DNA of 17,675 nucleotides, from positions 1-17,675 of the forward strand of contig DIRE01000040.1 of NCBI GenBank assembly GCA_002426575.1, written 5' to 3'. Made by a program: the position numbers and the translations under genes. The notes under the pieces were generated by a model that was given only the letters and a program-made list of their open reading frames with translations, was not told the DNA's origin and made no database searches. Below, piece after piece: positions 7,012 through 15,080 of this stretch; the first letter of the stretch is position 1; every line of letters starts with the position of its first letter. The DNA comes from Clostridiaceae bacterium UBA5444 (lineage in GTDB: Bacteria; Bacillota; Clostridia; Clostridiales; Oxobacteraceae).

Positions 7012-8781
7012 TTGGAAAAACCTAAAGGGTATATTTCATATATAAATGGCCCTGTAATTAAGGCTAAAAATATGGAAAACTTTAAAATGAGAGAAATGGT
7101 TATGGTTGGACATAACATGTTAATTGGTGAAATAATCGCCTTATATGGCGGCTTTGCAACAATTCAGGTCTACGAAGAAACAGGCGGACTAAAGATTGGA
7201 GAAGAGATTATTTCAACGGGAAAGCCTTTATCATTAAAGCTTGGTCCTGGTATTATTGGGAATATATTTGATGGAATTGAAAGACCTTTATTAAAAATAA
7301 ATAGTATATCAGAAGGATTTATATCACAAGGTATTGGGCTTATATCAATTGATACAGAAAAACTTTGGAATGTAAAATTGAAGGTTAAAGAGGGTCAACT
7401 CCTATGCCAAGGAGAAATATATGCAGAAGTGCAGGAATCAAGCCTAATAACCCACAAGCTCATGGTTCCACCAAATGTTAGTGGAAAGGTAGTCTATAAA
7501 ATTGAAGATAGCTCAGTAAACATAGAAACCACTATTGTAAAGCTAGAAACAGAATCAGGAGATATTGTAGAGCTTAAAATGTACCAGGAATGGCCTATAA
7601 GAATTCCAAGACCGATAAAAAACAGGAAGTCTATTGAAAAGCCTTTAATTACCGGGCAGAGGGTTCTTGACACATTCTTCCCATTGGCAAAAGGCGGTAC
7701 AGCTGCAATTCCTGGAGGATTTGGTACTGGAAAGACAATGACACAACACCAAATTGCTAAATGGTCTGATGCAGACATAATAGTATATATAGGGTGTGGG
7801 GAACGTGGTAATGAGATGACAGAGGTATTAGAGGATTTCCCTAAACTTGTAGATCCTAAGTCTGGGAAGAACCTTATGGAAAGGACAGTACTTATTGCCA
7901 ATACATCAAATATGCCTGTTGCAGCTCGTGAAGCTTCAATTTATACTGGTATAACTATTGCAGAATACTTTAGGGATATGGGATACCATGTAGCTATAAT
8001 GGCGGATTCTACATCAAGGTGGGCTGAGGCCCTTCGTGAAATATCAGGGAGGCTTGAAGAGATGCCTGCAGAAGAGGGATATCCTGCATATCTTCCATCA
8101 AGGCTTGCAGAGTTTTATGAAAGAGCAGGATATGTTGATAGTTTAGGCGGCAAGGAAGGATCTGTAACAATTATAGGAGCTGTATCTCCTGCTGGAGGAG
8201 ATTTTTCAGAACCTGTAACTGAAAATACCAAAAGATTTGTAAGTTCATTTTTGGGATTGGATAGAAAGCTTGCAAATGCAAGGCATTATCCAGCCATTAA
8301 TTGGCTATCTAGTTATAGCGGATATACAACAGCCTTAAAGGATTGGTATGAAGAGAATGTTGCAGAAGATATGATGGATTTAAGAACAAAGATGTTAAAA
8401 CTATTATTTGAGGAAAACAAGCTTCTTGAGATTGTAAAACTAGTTGGAGAAGATGTGCTTCCAGACGATCAGAGACTAATACTTGAGGTATCAAAGATAC
8501 TTAAGGTAGGCTTTTTGCAGCAGAATGCATTTCATAAAGAGGATGCATATGTACCTCTTAAAAAGCAGTACCTCATGCTTAAGGCAATTAACCTACTTTA
8601 TGATAGAGGATATAAAGTAGTTAAACTAGGAGCCCCGATTTCTGTTGTAAAAAATGATGAATTATATAATGAAGTAGTTAAAATGAAATATAATATTCCA
8701 AATGATAATCTTGGTATGTTCGATGACTTATTTAATAGAATAAATAAGTTTTATGACGACCTAGAAGTTAAGTATGCATGA
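7012..8781 (+). CDS. atpA: V/A-type ATPase catalytic subunit A
   Basis: A 589-residue catalytic subunit, full length for the family. It has an N-terminal beta barrel (about 1-70), the A-specific non-homologous insert before the nucleotide domain (about 110-200), the P-loop GGFGTGKT at 235-242 with Lys241, the catalytic region GCGERGNEMTEVL at 261-273 with Glu264 and Arg265, and the Walker B segment VAIMADSTSRWAEAL around 327-341. The helical C-terminal domain is complete. Three A and three B subunits form the head that makes or hydrolyses ATP in the cytoplasm. The start is TTG at 7012 after AGGTGAGG; the next in-frame ATG is about 20 codons in and would remove part of the conserved barrel. 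No sign of mutation in active-site residues. Confidence 0.96.
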   Translation: MEKPKGYISYINGPVIKAKNMENFKMREMVMVGHNMLIGEIIALYGGFATIQVYEETGGLKIGEEIISTGKPLSLKLGPGIIGNIFDGIERPLLKINSISEGFISQGIGLISIDTEKLWNVKLKVKEGQLLCQGEIYAEVQESSLITHKLMVPPNVSGKVVYKIEDSSVNIETTIVKLETESGDIVELKMYQEWPIRIPRPIKNRKSIEKPLITGQRVLDTFFPLAKGGTAAIPGGFGTGKTMTQHQIAKWSDADIIVYIGCGERGNEMTEVLEDFPKLVDPKSGKNLMERTVLIANTSNMPVAAREASIYTGITIAEYFRDMGYHVAIMADSTSRWAEALREISGRLEEMPAEEGYPAYLPSRLAEFYERAGYVDSLGGKEGSVTIIGAVSPAGGDFSEPVTENTKRFVSSFLGLDRKLANARHYPAINWLSSYSGYTTALKDWYEENVAEDMMDLRTKMLKLLFEENKLLEIVKLVGEDVLPDDQRLILEVSKILKVGFLQQNAFHKEDAYVPLKKQYLMLKAINLLYDRGYKVVKLGAPISVVKNDELYNEVVKMKYNIPNDNLGMFDDLFNRINKFYDDLEVKYA

Positions 8782-8796
8782 GAGAAGGTGCATTAA

Positions 8797-10167
8797 TTGA
8801 AAAGTGAATATTTACTAATAGATAAGGTTGAAGGGCCTTTGATTGTATTATCTGGTGTTAAAGATGCTGCATATGATGAAATAGTTAGGATAAATACAGG
8901 TGGCAAAATAAGAACTGGAAAGGTTGTTCAAATATCTGAGGATAAGGTAGTAATACAGGTATTTGAAAATACTACAGGACTTTCAATCCATAATTCTAGC
9001 GTTAACTTTACTGGAAGACCTCTTGAAATTCCTCTTTCAAAAGATATACTAGGTAGGGCCTTTAATGGTATAGGAAACCCAATAGATGATGCTGGAGAGA
9101 TATTTAGTGAAAAGAACTATGATATAAATGGCAGGCCAATAAATCCAGTCGCAAGGGTTTATCCTAGAAACTTTATTCAAACAGGAATTTCTGCAATAGA
9201 CTCATTATCTACACTTATAAGGGGACAGAAGTTACCTATATTTTCGGGAAATGGTATGCCTCATAATGAGCTTGCAGCCCAAATAGTTAAACAAGCAAGA
9301 CTGTCAGAAGATGCAAATGAGGAGTTTGCCGTTGTATTTGCAGCAATGGGAGTTAAGCATGACGATGCAGATTATTTTAAAAATGTATTTGAAAAATCAG
9401 GAGTGTTAGGAAGAGTTGTAATGTATATAAACCTTGCTAATGAACCAATCGTTGAAAGAATTTCTACGCCAAGATGCGCTTTAACTGCTGCAGAATATCT
9501 TGCATTTGAAGAGGGTATGCATATACTAGTTGTTATGACTGATATGACAAGCTACTGCGAGGCATTAAGGGAATTGTCATCTTCAAGGGAAGAGGTACCA
9601 AGTAGGAAGGGGTATCCAGGTTATTTATATTCAGACCTTGCAAGCCTTTATGAAAGAGCAGGTATGATGGAAGGAAGAGCTGGTTCAATAACACAAATAC
9701 CTATACTTACTATGCCTAGCGATGATATAACTCACCCAGTGCCAGACCTTACAGGGTATATTACAGAAGGTCAGATAGTTTTAGGAAGAGATATTTTTCA
9801 AAGAGGTATATATCCTCCTATTAATGTACTTCCATCACTGTCAAGGCTTATGAAGGATGGTATAGGAGAAGGATATACAAGAGAGGATCATCCTGAAATT
9901 GCAAATCAGATTTTCTCTTCATATTCTCATGTGCAGGAAGTTGCAGCATTATCTCAGGTAATTGGAGAGGATGAATTATCAGAGATAGATAAAAAATATA
10001 TGGAGTTTGGAAGACAATTTGAGGAAAAGTTTATAAAACAGGGATTCGATGAGAATAGGGATATATATGAAACGTTAGATTTGGCTTGGGAGATCATATC
10101 AATTCTTCCTAAAGAAGAACTTGACAGATTAAGTCCTGAAATGATAGAGAAGTATTATAAGGGGTGA
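8797..10167 (+). CDS. atpB: V/A-type ATPase non-catalytic subunit B
   Basis: A 456-residue B subunit, normal length. As expected for B, the P-loop position is degenerate (IFSGNGMPHNELA, about 148-160), so it binds nucleotide weakly if at all. It supplies Arg350 in LPSLSRLMKDGIGEGYTREDH, the arginine finger completing the A-subunit catalytic site; the number coincides with E. hirae NtpB. The N-terminal barrel begins SEYLLIDKVEGPLIVLSGV. The start is TTG at 8797 with AGAAGGTG upstream, so both hexamer subunits begin with TTG. The gap from A is 15 bases, and D follows after five bases. Confidence 0.96.
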   Translation: MKSEYLLIDKVEGPLIVLSGVKDAAYDEIVRINTGGKIRTGKVVQISEDKVVIQVFENTTGLSIHNSSVNFTGRPLEIPLSKDILGRAFNGIGNPIDDAGEIFSEKNYDINGRPINPVARVYPRNFIQTGISAIDSLSTLIRGQKLPIFSGNGMPHNELAAQIVKQARLSEDANEEFAVVFAAMGVKHDDADYFKNVFEKSGVLGRVVMYINLANEPIVERISTPRCALTAAEYLAFEEGMHILVVMTDMTSYCEALRELSSSREEVPSRKGYPGYLYSDLASLYERAGMMEGRAGSITQIPILTMPSDDITHPVPDLTGYITEGQIVLGRDIFQRGIYPPINVLPSLSRLMKDGIGEGYTREDHPEIANQIFSSYSHVQEVAALSQVIGEDELSEIDKKYMEFGRQFEEKFIKQGFDENRDIYETLDLAWEIISILPKEELDRLSPEMIEKYYKG

Positions 10168-10172
10168 TATAA

Positions 10173-10799
10173 ATGGCAGTAAACATTGCTCCTACAAAAT
10201 CTAACTTAATAAGTGCAGAAGGATCTTTAGAGTTTTCCCAAAAAGGATATGAGCTCCTTGATAAAAAGAGAAATGTTTTAATTAAAGAAATGATGGGACT
10301 TATAGACAGAGCAAAAGGGATACAAGATAGAATAAATACTACATTTTCTGAAGCTTATGAGGCTTTAGAGATGGCGAATATAACAGAAGGTATAAGCAGT
10401 CTAGAGCTTATAGCAAAATCAATTGATGAAGCAGATGATTATGAAATAGTTATGAGAAGTGTAATGGGGGTTGAGATACCAACTATTAAATATAAAAGGG
10501 AAAAAGTAGAACCTAACTATAGCTTTTACAGGACTAATAATGCTTTTGATATTGCTGTTATGAAGTTTCAAGATGTAAAATACCTAACCTATGAGCTTGC
10601 TGAGGTTGAAAACTCTGTATATAGGCTTGCAATGGAAGTTAAAAAAACTCAAAAGAGGACCAATGCACTTCAGAATATACAGATACCTAAGTATAAAGAG
10701 ATAGTTAAATATATAGAAGATGTTCTAGAAGAAAAAGAGAGAGAGGACTTCTTTAGGCTAAAGATTGTTAAAAAGAAAAGTGAAAAGAATAAATTATAA
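10173..10799 (+). CDS. atpD: V/A-type ATPase subunit D (central shaft)
   Basis: A 208-residue protein, usual for subunit D, the main rotor axle inside A3B3. Its N- and C-terminal helices form a long antiparallel coiled coil with a short beta hairpin region between them. Signatures are the opening IAPTKSNLI with KGYELLDKKRNVLI (about 25-37) and the C-terminal KRTNALQNIQIP at 161-172. The lysine-rich tail (KKKSEKNKL) is normal. The ATG follows AGGGGTGA, which overlaps the stop codon of B, so the two are probably coupled. It is the last gene of the operon, with a terminator directly after the stop. Confidence 0.95.
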   Translation: MAVNIAPTKSNLISAEGSLEFSQKGYELLDKKRNVLIKEMMGLIDRAKGIQDRINTTFSEAYEALEMANITEGISSLELIAKSIDEADDYEIVMRSVMGVEIPTIKYKREKVEPNYSFYRTNNAFDIAVMKFQDVKYLTYELAEVENSVYRLAMEVKKTQKRTNALQNIQIPKYKEIVKYIEDVLEEKEREDFFRLKIVKKKSEKNKL

Positions 10800-10801
10800 A
10801 G

Positions 10802-10831
10802 CAGCCTTGGAATATATAGTTTCCAAGGCTG
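10802..10831. terminator. Bidirectional terminator between atpD and the cysteine desulfurase gene
   Basis: CAGCCTTGGAA (10802-10812) pairs perfectly with 10821-10831 around an eight-base loop. On the plus strand it is followed by TCCCTTTTA, on the minus strand by CTTTATAATTTA. It lies between two convergent genes and can serve both. Confidence 0.8.
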
Positions 10832-10848
10832 TCCCTTTTATAAAAGAA

Positions 10849-12000
10849 TCAGTTTGATATACATTTTAGAGCATATAGAGCTTTATCTATATCTTCTAAA
10901 GTATTAAAATAGCCTATGCTAAATCTTACAGCACCTTTAGGATAGATACCAATAGTTCTGTGAGCTGAAGGAGCACAGTGGATACCAGACCTTGTCATTA
11001 TTTTATATTCATTATCAAGTATATACGAAACCTCACCAGGATCCATTCCATTTATATTTATAGGTACTGTACCAGTTTTAAGCTCAGCATCACATGGACC
11101 ATATACTTCTATATTGTTTATGCGATGTAACCCTTCTAAAAAAAGAGAAGTAAGGTTTTTCTCATGCTGTCTTATATTACTTATACCCACGTTTTTTATA
11201 AATTCAATTGATGCTTTTAGCCCAGCAATTCCAGGGGTGTTTAAAGTACCACTTTCAAATTTATCAGGAAGAAAGTTTGGCTGAGTTTCCAAATGGGATT
11301 CGCTTCCCGTCCCCCCTTCAATAAAAGTATCAGTAATTTTATTTGCCCTATCTGAAATTATAAATCCACCAATGCCTTGAGGTCCTAATAGGCCTTTATG
11401 CCCTGTAAAGGTTAGTATGTCTAAACCCATTTTATCGAAGTCAATATCAATAATACCTGCAGTTTGAGCCGTATCAACTATAAAAAACAATCCTTTTTCT
11501 CTGCAAAGCTTTCCTATTTCCATAATAGGCATTATTGTACCAGTTAGATTTGAACAATGGGTCATAACAATGGCCTTTGTATTATCATTGATTAGGCTTT
11601 CAACGGTTTTGACATCTAAAACACCATATTTATTGCACTCTGCAATGTCAACAGTAATATTTAGTTTATCTTGAAGGTTTCTTAAAGGTCTCATTACACT
11701 ATTGTGTTCCATAGATGTTGTTATAATATGCCAGTTAGTTTTAAAGAGCCCTTTCATTGCAATATTTAAAGATTCAGTAATGTTTTTAGTAAAAACAACA
11801 TTATTAGGACTAGGCCCATTAAACAAATCATTAATAAGCTTTCTTGCCTCATAAACCATCCTGCCTGAATCTAGAGACTGCTCATAAGCACCCCTGCCAG
11901 GATTACATCCTATTTCAGTCATATAATTTGAAATTGCATCTATTACGCATTTTGGTTTTGGAAATGATGTTGAAGCATTGTCTAAATATATTTTTTTCAT
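10849..12000 (-). CDS. Class V aminotransferase-fold cysteine desulfurase
   Basis: A 383-residue PLP enzyme of the cysteine desulfurase family, removing sulfur from cysteine as an enzyme-bound persulfide and leaving alanine. Visible landmarks are YLDNASTSFPKP at 5-16, His99 in SMEHNSV, Asp176 and Gln179 in VDTAQT, the PLP lysine K202 in TGHKGLLGPQG, and the persulfide cysteine C342 in RSGIHCAPSAH. The short loop around C342 and overall pattern resemble the group II-like 'EF2568' subfamily more than housekeeping IscS. ATG at 12000 is chosen, with AGGGGG at 12011-12016. A longer frame reaching TTG at 12073-12075 is unlikely because that TTG falls in the -35 box. No scaffold gene (iscU, sufU) or tRNA-thiolation gene is adjacent, so the sulfur acceptor is unknown. 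Confidence 0.92.
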   Translation of the reverse strand: MKKIYLDNASTSFPKPKCVIDAISNYMTEIGCNPGRGAYEQSLDSGRMVYEARKLINDLFNGPSPNNVVFTKNITESLNIAMKGLFKTNWHIITTSMEHNSVMRPLRNLQDKLNITVDIAECNKYGVLDVKTVESLINDNTKAIVMTHCSNLTGTIMPIMEIGKLCREKGLFFIVDTAQTAGIIDIDFDKMGLDILTFTGHKGLLGPQGIGGFIISDRANKITDTFIEGGTGSESHLETQPNFLPDKFESGTLNTPGIAGLKASIEFIKNVGISNIRQHEKNLTSLFLEGLHRINNIEVYGPCDAELKTGTVPININGMDPGEVSYILDNEYKIMTRSGIHCAPSAHRTIGIYPKGAVRFSIGYFNTLEDIDKALYALKCISN

Positions 12001-12046
12001 ATAATTTATTCCCCCTAAAGAGGTTATAGTAAATGTATATCTATAT

Positions 12047-12075
12047 ATTATAAGCCTGAATGATTTTATATACAA
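12047..12075 (-). promoter_or_regulatory. Sigma-A promoter of the cysteine desulfurase gene
   Basis: On the minus strand TTGTAT (12070-12075) and TATAAT (12047-12052) are 17 bases apart, placing transcription start near 12040, about 40 bases before the chosen ATG. Confidence 0.7.
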
Positions 12076-12156
12076 ATGAACTAATAGGCTTAGAGGTAGA
12101 TTTTTATTATTATAAACGTTATTATATAGTATATATTATATATTAGGAGGGCTCAA

Positions 12157-13194
12157 ATGAATTTAAAGCTAAAGCTTCTCTGGACGATCACCAGCAGCCC
12201 TGGTACTCTAACAGATTTAAAAATGCTTAAAGAGGCTGAAGGGTTTGATATAAATATAATAACTGCTGATCATAAAAGAATTGATTATGGAGCTTTTACG
12301 GTTGCAGATAAAAATTATTATATACCTAATTATGATGATGATAATTATTTAGACAGCATAATGGATATATGCAATAAGGAAAAGATAACAACAATAATAC
12401 CTCAATACGGTGGGGAGCTTATGCCTTTATCACAGAATATAAAAAAGTTTGAAGGTATGGGTATTTCTGTTTTGGTCACAGAAGATACAAAAGGGTTAGA
12501 GACTGCCAATAACAAAATTAAATTATATGAATATTTCAATGGCATGGACTTTATACCGGAATATAGGAAGGTAGCAGACATTGAAGAATTAGAAGGAGCA
12601 ATTTATGCATTAGGATATCCTGATAATCCCGTATGCATTAAGCCCGCTGAAGGCGAGGGAGGAAGTGGGTTTTGGATAGTAACTGATGAAAACATAGACG
12701 TGTTTAATGAAATCGACAGAGAGAGGATAAACTGGGATACTTTAAAGTCTCAGTTAGTTAAACTGGATACCTTTCCTGAGGTTATTGTAACTGAATACTT
12801 GTCAGGTAGCGAATATAGCGTGGACTGTGTAGCATATAATGGCAAAAGTTATGTGTGTATACCTAGGGAAAGGCTTGAAACTGCAATGGGAGTCGCTATT
12901 GTAACAAGACTTAAAAAGGATCAAAGGCTTATTGATATATCAGAGTATATAATATCTAAATTGAATTTATCTTACAATATAAATGTGCAGTTTAAATATT
13001 CAAAGTATGGTAAGCCAAAATTATTAGAGATTAATCCTAGGGTGTCAGGCTCATTAGTTGCAAATTTAGGTGCAGGGGTTAATATGCTGGAGGCTTCCTT
13101 AAGGTTAGCATATAAAATGCCAATTAAAGATATAAATATAAAGTGGGGAGCAAGTATGATAAAGTATTGGGATCAATTATTTATGGGTAGTTGA
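12157..13194 (+). CDS. ATP-grasp carboxylate ligase, CarB-like
   Basis: A 345-residue cytoplasmic protein with the ATP-grasp fold. The N-terminal pre-ATP domain (about 1-110) is Rossmann-like (LLWTITSSPGTLTDLKML, ITTIIPQYGGELMPL). The grasp domain has ATP lysine K162 in CIKPAEGEGGSGFW with its glycine-rich loop at 165-171, the hinge acid E213 in VTEYLSGSEYSVD, and metal ligands in LLEINPRVSG (E291, N293, R295). Such enzymes join a carboxylate to an amine or thiol through an acyl-phosphate; relatives include the carbamoyl-phosphate synthase large chain and PylC. The substrate cannot be read from sequence. The ATG has AGGAGGG upstream. It is divergent from the cysteine desulfurase, sharing a 156-base region, and no partner gene follows it. 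Its stop codon lies inside a palindromic terminator. Confidence 0.88.
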   Translation: MNLKLKLLWTITSSPGTLTDLKMLKEAEGFDINIITADHKRIDYGAFTVADKNYYIPNYDDDNYLDSIMDICNKEKITTIIPQYGGELMPLSQNIKKFEGMGISVLVTEDTKGLETANNKIKLYEYFNGMDFIPEYRKVADIEELEGAIYALGYPDNPVCIKPAEGEGGSGFWIVTDENIDVFNEIDRERINWDTLKSQLVKLDTFPEVIVTEYLSGSEYSVDCVAYNGKSYVCIPRERLETAMGVAIVTRLKKDQRLIDISEYIISKLNLSYNINVQFKYSKYGKPKLLEINPRVSGSLVANLGAGVNMLEASLRLAYKMPIKDINIKWGASMIKYWDQLFMGS

Positions 13195-13208
13195 TCAACT
13201 ACCCATAA
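13181..13208. terminator. Palindromic bidirectional terminator overlapping a stop codon
   Basis: Two 14-base perfect arms abut at 13194/13195; the left arm is TTATGGGTAGTTGA and includes the ATP-grasp stop TGA. As a hairpin it would give about 11 pairs with a six-base loop. It separates two convergent genes. Flanking T-runs are short on both strands, so termination may be partial. Confidence 0.65.
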
Positions 13209-13225
13209 TAATTTGTATTGAGATA

Positions 13226-14047
13226 TTAGTCGTTATAAGAAGTATATTTTTTAATCATAGAACATGGGTTGTAGGTCATTTTAAATCTTCTAAGGCCAGG
13301 AAGCCCTACATCATCTTCTTTATTTATATATTCCTCATCTATTCTGCTAGACATTTCATTAATTAAATAAGCATGAACACCTCTATGATTATTATTTGTA
13401 AGTTCTACATGAGAGAGTACCGTATTTTGTGATACCTTTTCATATATGCAAAATGCCTGTATTTCATTATCCTCCCATACTATGCCGCCCTTGCAATCAA
13501 AATAGTCTATATTATCAATAAAACTTGAAGTAGGTCCTAGAATATCTGGGTCTGTATAATGCTTATACATAAATTCTTTACACTCATTTTTATAATTGTG
13601 AAAATTATCTGTATAACGTGGGGCTGCATTTTGTATGAAATTGGATAAGTTATTTCGCTGCTTTCTATATAATTTTGTCTTATAGCCTGATAGGTCACTA
13701 TTTCTATAAATATAATCAAAGGAATCTCTATCTTCTTTTAACTTTATATTTCTATCAGCGAAAATACCTATAAAATCCTCAGGTATTTTTGAGAAAGTAG
13801 CATTAATACCCTTATTGGAAAAATTATTTACTATTAAATCGATTCCATGCCCAGTATCACCAAGTGGAGCATAAAAACATGGATTATCTGTTTCTGAATA
13901 TATAATAACTGTTTTGTCATCATAATATAATTTTATGTTGTATAAATTTCTATACATAAAAAGATATGAAAAAACATAGTCTGCGCATATATATTCAAAT
14001 TCACTAAATATACTTTTATCATCAATTGATAATGGCTTAAAATTCAA
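13226..14047 (-). CDS. DUF2156 / phosphatidylglycerol lysyltransferase C-terminal-like protein
   Basis: A 273-residue soluble protein resembling the DUF2156 family, whose double GNAT-like fold is shared with the C-terminal domain of MprF-type aminoacyl-tRNA transferases. Features seen are the N-terminal KPLSIDDKSIFSEF with SYLFMYRNLYNIKLYYDD, a central tyrosine/lysine-rich segment (FDYIYRNSDLSGYKTKLYRKQRNNL), and the C-terminal DVGLPGLRRFKMTYNPCSMIKKYT, matching the family's closing 'dlG.eGLrkaK.sy.P' pattern. There are no membrane helices, so it is not a full MprF lipid flippase. The substrate is unknown, and stand-alone members are common in Clostridia. Start is TTG at 14047 with AAGGAGG at 14056-14062; no ATG is close by. 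It is a single gene with its own promoter, divergent from the diguanylate cyclase. Confidence 0.8.
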   Translation of the reverse strand: MNFKPLSIDDKSIFSEFEYICADYVFSYLFMYRNLYNIKLYYDDKTVIIYSETDNPCFYAPLGDTGHGIDLIVNNFSNKGINATFSKIPEDFIGIFADRNIKLKEDRDSFDYIYRNSDLSGYKTKLYRKQRNNLSNFIQNAAPRYTDNFHNYKNECKEFMYKHYTDPDILGPTSSFIDNIDYFDCKGGIVWEDNEIQAFCIYEKVSQNTVLSHVELTNNNHRGVHAYLINEMSSRIDEEYINKEDDVGLPGLRRFKMTYNPCSMIKKYTSYND

Positions 14048-14102
14048 TGTGTCCGCCTCCTTAAATTGCGATTTACATAAACTATATATACTATTTTAGA
14101 AT

Positions 14103-14133
14103 GGTTATTAAATAATTATATTACTTAATAACC
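14103..14133. promoter_or_regulatory. Near-perfect palindrome at the start of the DUF2156 transcript
   Basis: GGTTATTAA at 14103-14111 pairs with 14125-14133; after one mismatch another four pairs (TAAT/ATTA) close a three-base loop. It overlaps the expected transcription start of the minus-strand promoter at 14137-14165, so it could be an operator or a 5'-end mRNA hairpin. Confidence 0.45.
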
Positions 14134-14136
14134 TAT

Positions 14137-14165
14137 ATTATATATTTGTATAGCATTTTAATCAA
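14137..14165 (-). promoter_or_regulatory. Sigma-A promoter of the DUF2156 gene
   Basis: On the minus strand TTGATT (14160-14165) and TATAAT (14137-14142) are separated by 17 bases. Predicted start of transcription is near 14130, leaving a leader of about 80 bases. Confidence 0.65.
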
Positions 14166-14197
14166 ATAATGAATAATGAATACATGGCTATTACATA

Positions 14198-14226
14198 TTG
14201 CTATATATGGATTAATGTGGTAAAAT
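14198..14226 (+). promoter_or_regulatory. Sigma-A promoter of the diguanylate cyclase gene
   Basis: TTGCTA (14198-14203) and TAAAAT (14221-14226) are 17 bases apart, 50 bases before the ATG. The short leader contains a small hairpin (AGATGGTA with TACCTTCT, one mismatch, five-base loop) just ahead of the GGGGG ribosome binding site at 14264-14268. Confidence 0.65.
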
Positions 14227-14276
14227 ACACTTAATGCGTTGGAGATGGTACTAAATACCTTCTGGGGGATGTTTAT

Positions 14277-15029
14277 ATGAAGATAAAAAGGCTTAATTTG
14301 TTTATAATTATATTGACCCTTGGGATTACGGCTGGACTATTTTTCTCATACATAATCAGCACATTAAATGGAATCGACTCAAATGTATTGAATCTTATTA
14401 TGTTAGGATGCACACTTACAGGTGCAACTGTAAGTATTGTGAACTACTTTATATTAGATTCAATTATAGATAAATTAAATACGTCACAGAAGATAGTAGA
14501 AGGGTACAAGTATAAGGCTTTTACAGATGATTTAACATTACTTTTAAACAGAAGAGCTTTTGACAAAGATATGAATGCCTATTTAGATAAAAAAGGAGTG
14601 TACCCAATAACAATGGCTTTTATAGATATTGACAATTTTAGAATGTATAATAACAAATATGGACATACTACTGGTGATATTGTTCTAAAGGGCGTAGCAA
14701 GTGAGCTTAAAGCTAATGTTAGAAAATGTGATAGGGTATACAGGTATGGTGGAGAGGAATTTGTTATAATATTTGAAAATGCAGATAAAGAAAAAGGATT
14801 AGTATTATCTGATAGAATAAGACAGAGAGTAAATGGCATTAATATAGCACCAGGAAACAGTGTATCAGTATCTATAGGTGTTGCCTCCTGCCCAGAGGAT
14901 GCAGACACGATAAAAGATCTTATTAAAATAGCAGATGATGCCCTATATTGTGCAAAAGGGAAAGGGAAAAACGTGGTTAGTATATTTGACAAAATGGAAA
15001 ATAAAAATACAGCCGAAAATCTGTATTAA
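14277..15029 (+). CDS. Membrane diguanylate cyclase (GGDEF protein)
   Basis: A 250-residue protein that should make the second messenger c-di-GMP from two GTP. Two membrane helices (about 7-29 and 35-60) lead through a short linker (DSIIDKLNTSQKIVEGYKYK) into a GGDEF domain from about residue 82. Key features are DDLTLLLNRRAFD, the metal-binding segment FIDIDNF with Asp117, and an intact active-site loop GGEEF at 158-162. RKCD at 149-152, exactly five residues before GGEEF, is a complete RxxD inhibitory site, so product feedback is expected. There is no recognisable extracellular or PAS/GAF sensor; the loop between the helices is only a few residues long. No EAL, HD-GYP or PilZ partner is nearby. 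The ATG has GGGGGA about seven bases upstream. A terminator follows at once. Confidence 0.93.
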   Translation: MKIKRLNLFIIILTLGITAGLFFSYIISTLNGIDSNVLNLIMLGCTLTGATVSIVNYFILDSIIDKLNTSQKIVEGYKYKAFTDDLTLLLNRRAFDKDMNAYLDKKGVYPITMAFIDIDNFRMYNNKYGHTTGDIVLKGVASELKANVRKCDRVYRYGGEEFVIIFENADKEKGLVLSDRIRQRVNGINIAPGNSVSVSIGVASCPEDADTIKDLIKIADDALYCAKGKGKNVVSIFDKMENKNTAENLY

Positions 15030-15064
15030 AAATCCAAAGCCTGTTTAATGGGCTTTGGATTTTT
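15028..15064. terminator. Bidirectional terminator between the GGDEF gene and leuS
   Basis: AAAATCCAAAGCC and its complement form a stem of about 14 pairs (15028-15041 with 15051-15064) around a nine-base loop, starting at the GGDEF stop codon. It is flanked by T-rich runs on both strands (TTTTTATTATTT on plus; TTTTTAATAC on minus) and separates convergent genes. Confidence 0.85.
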
Positions 15065-15080
15065 ATTATTTACTCAAATT

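Noticed and set aside
7494..7901. Minus-strand open frame within atpA
   Set aside because: It mirrors the codons of the conserved P-loop region and has no signal for translation.
12001..12075. Longer cysteine desulfurase with 25 extra N-terminal residues
   Set aside because: The extra codons cover the ribosome binding site and promoter, and the upstream TTG is part of the -35 box; the family normally starts just before YLDNA.
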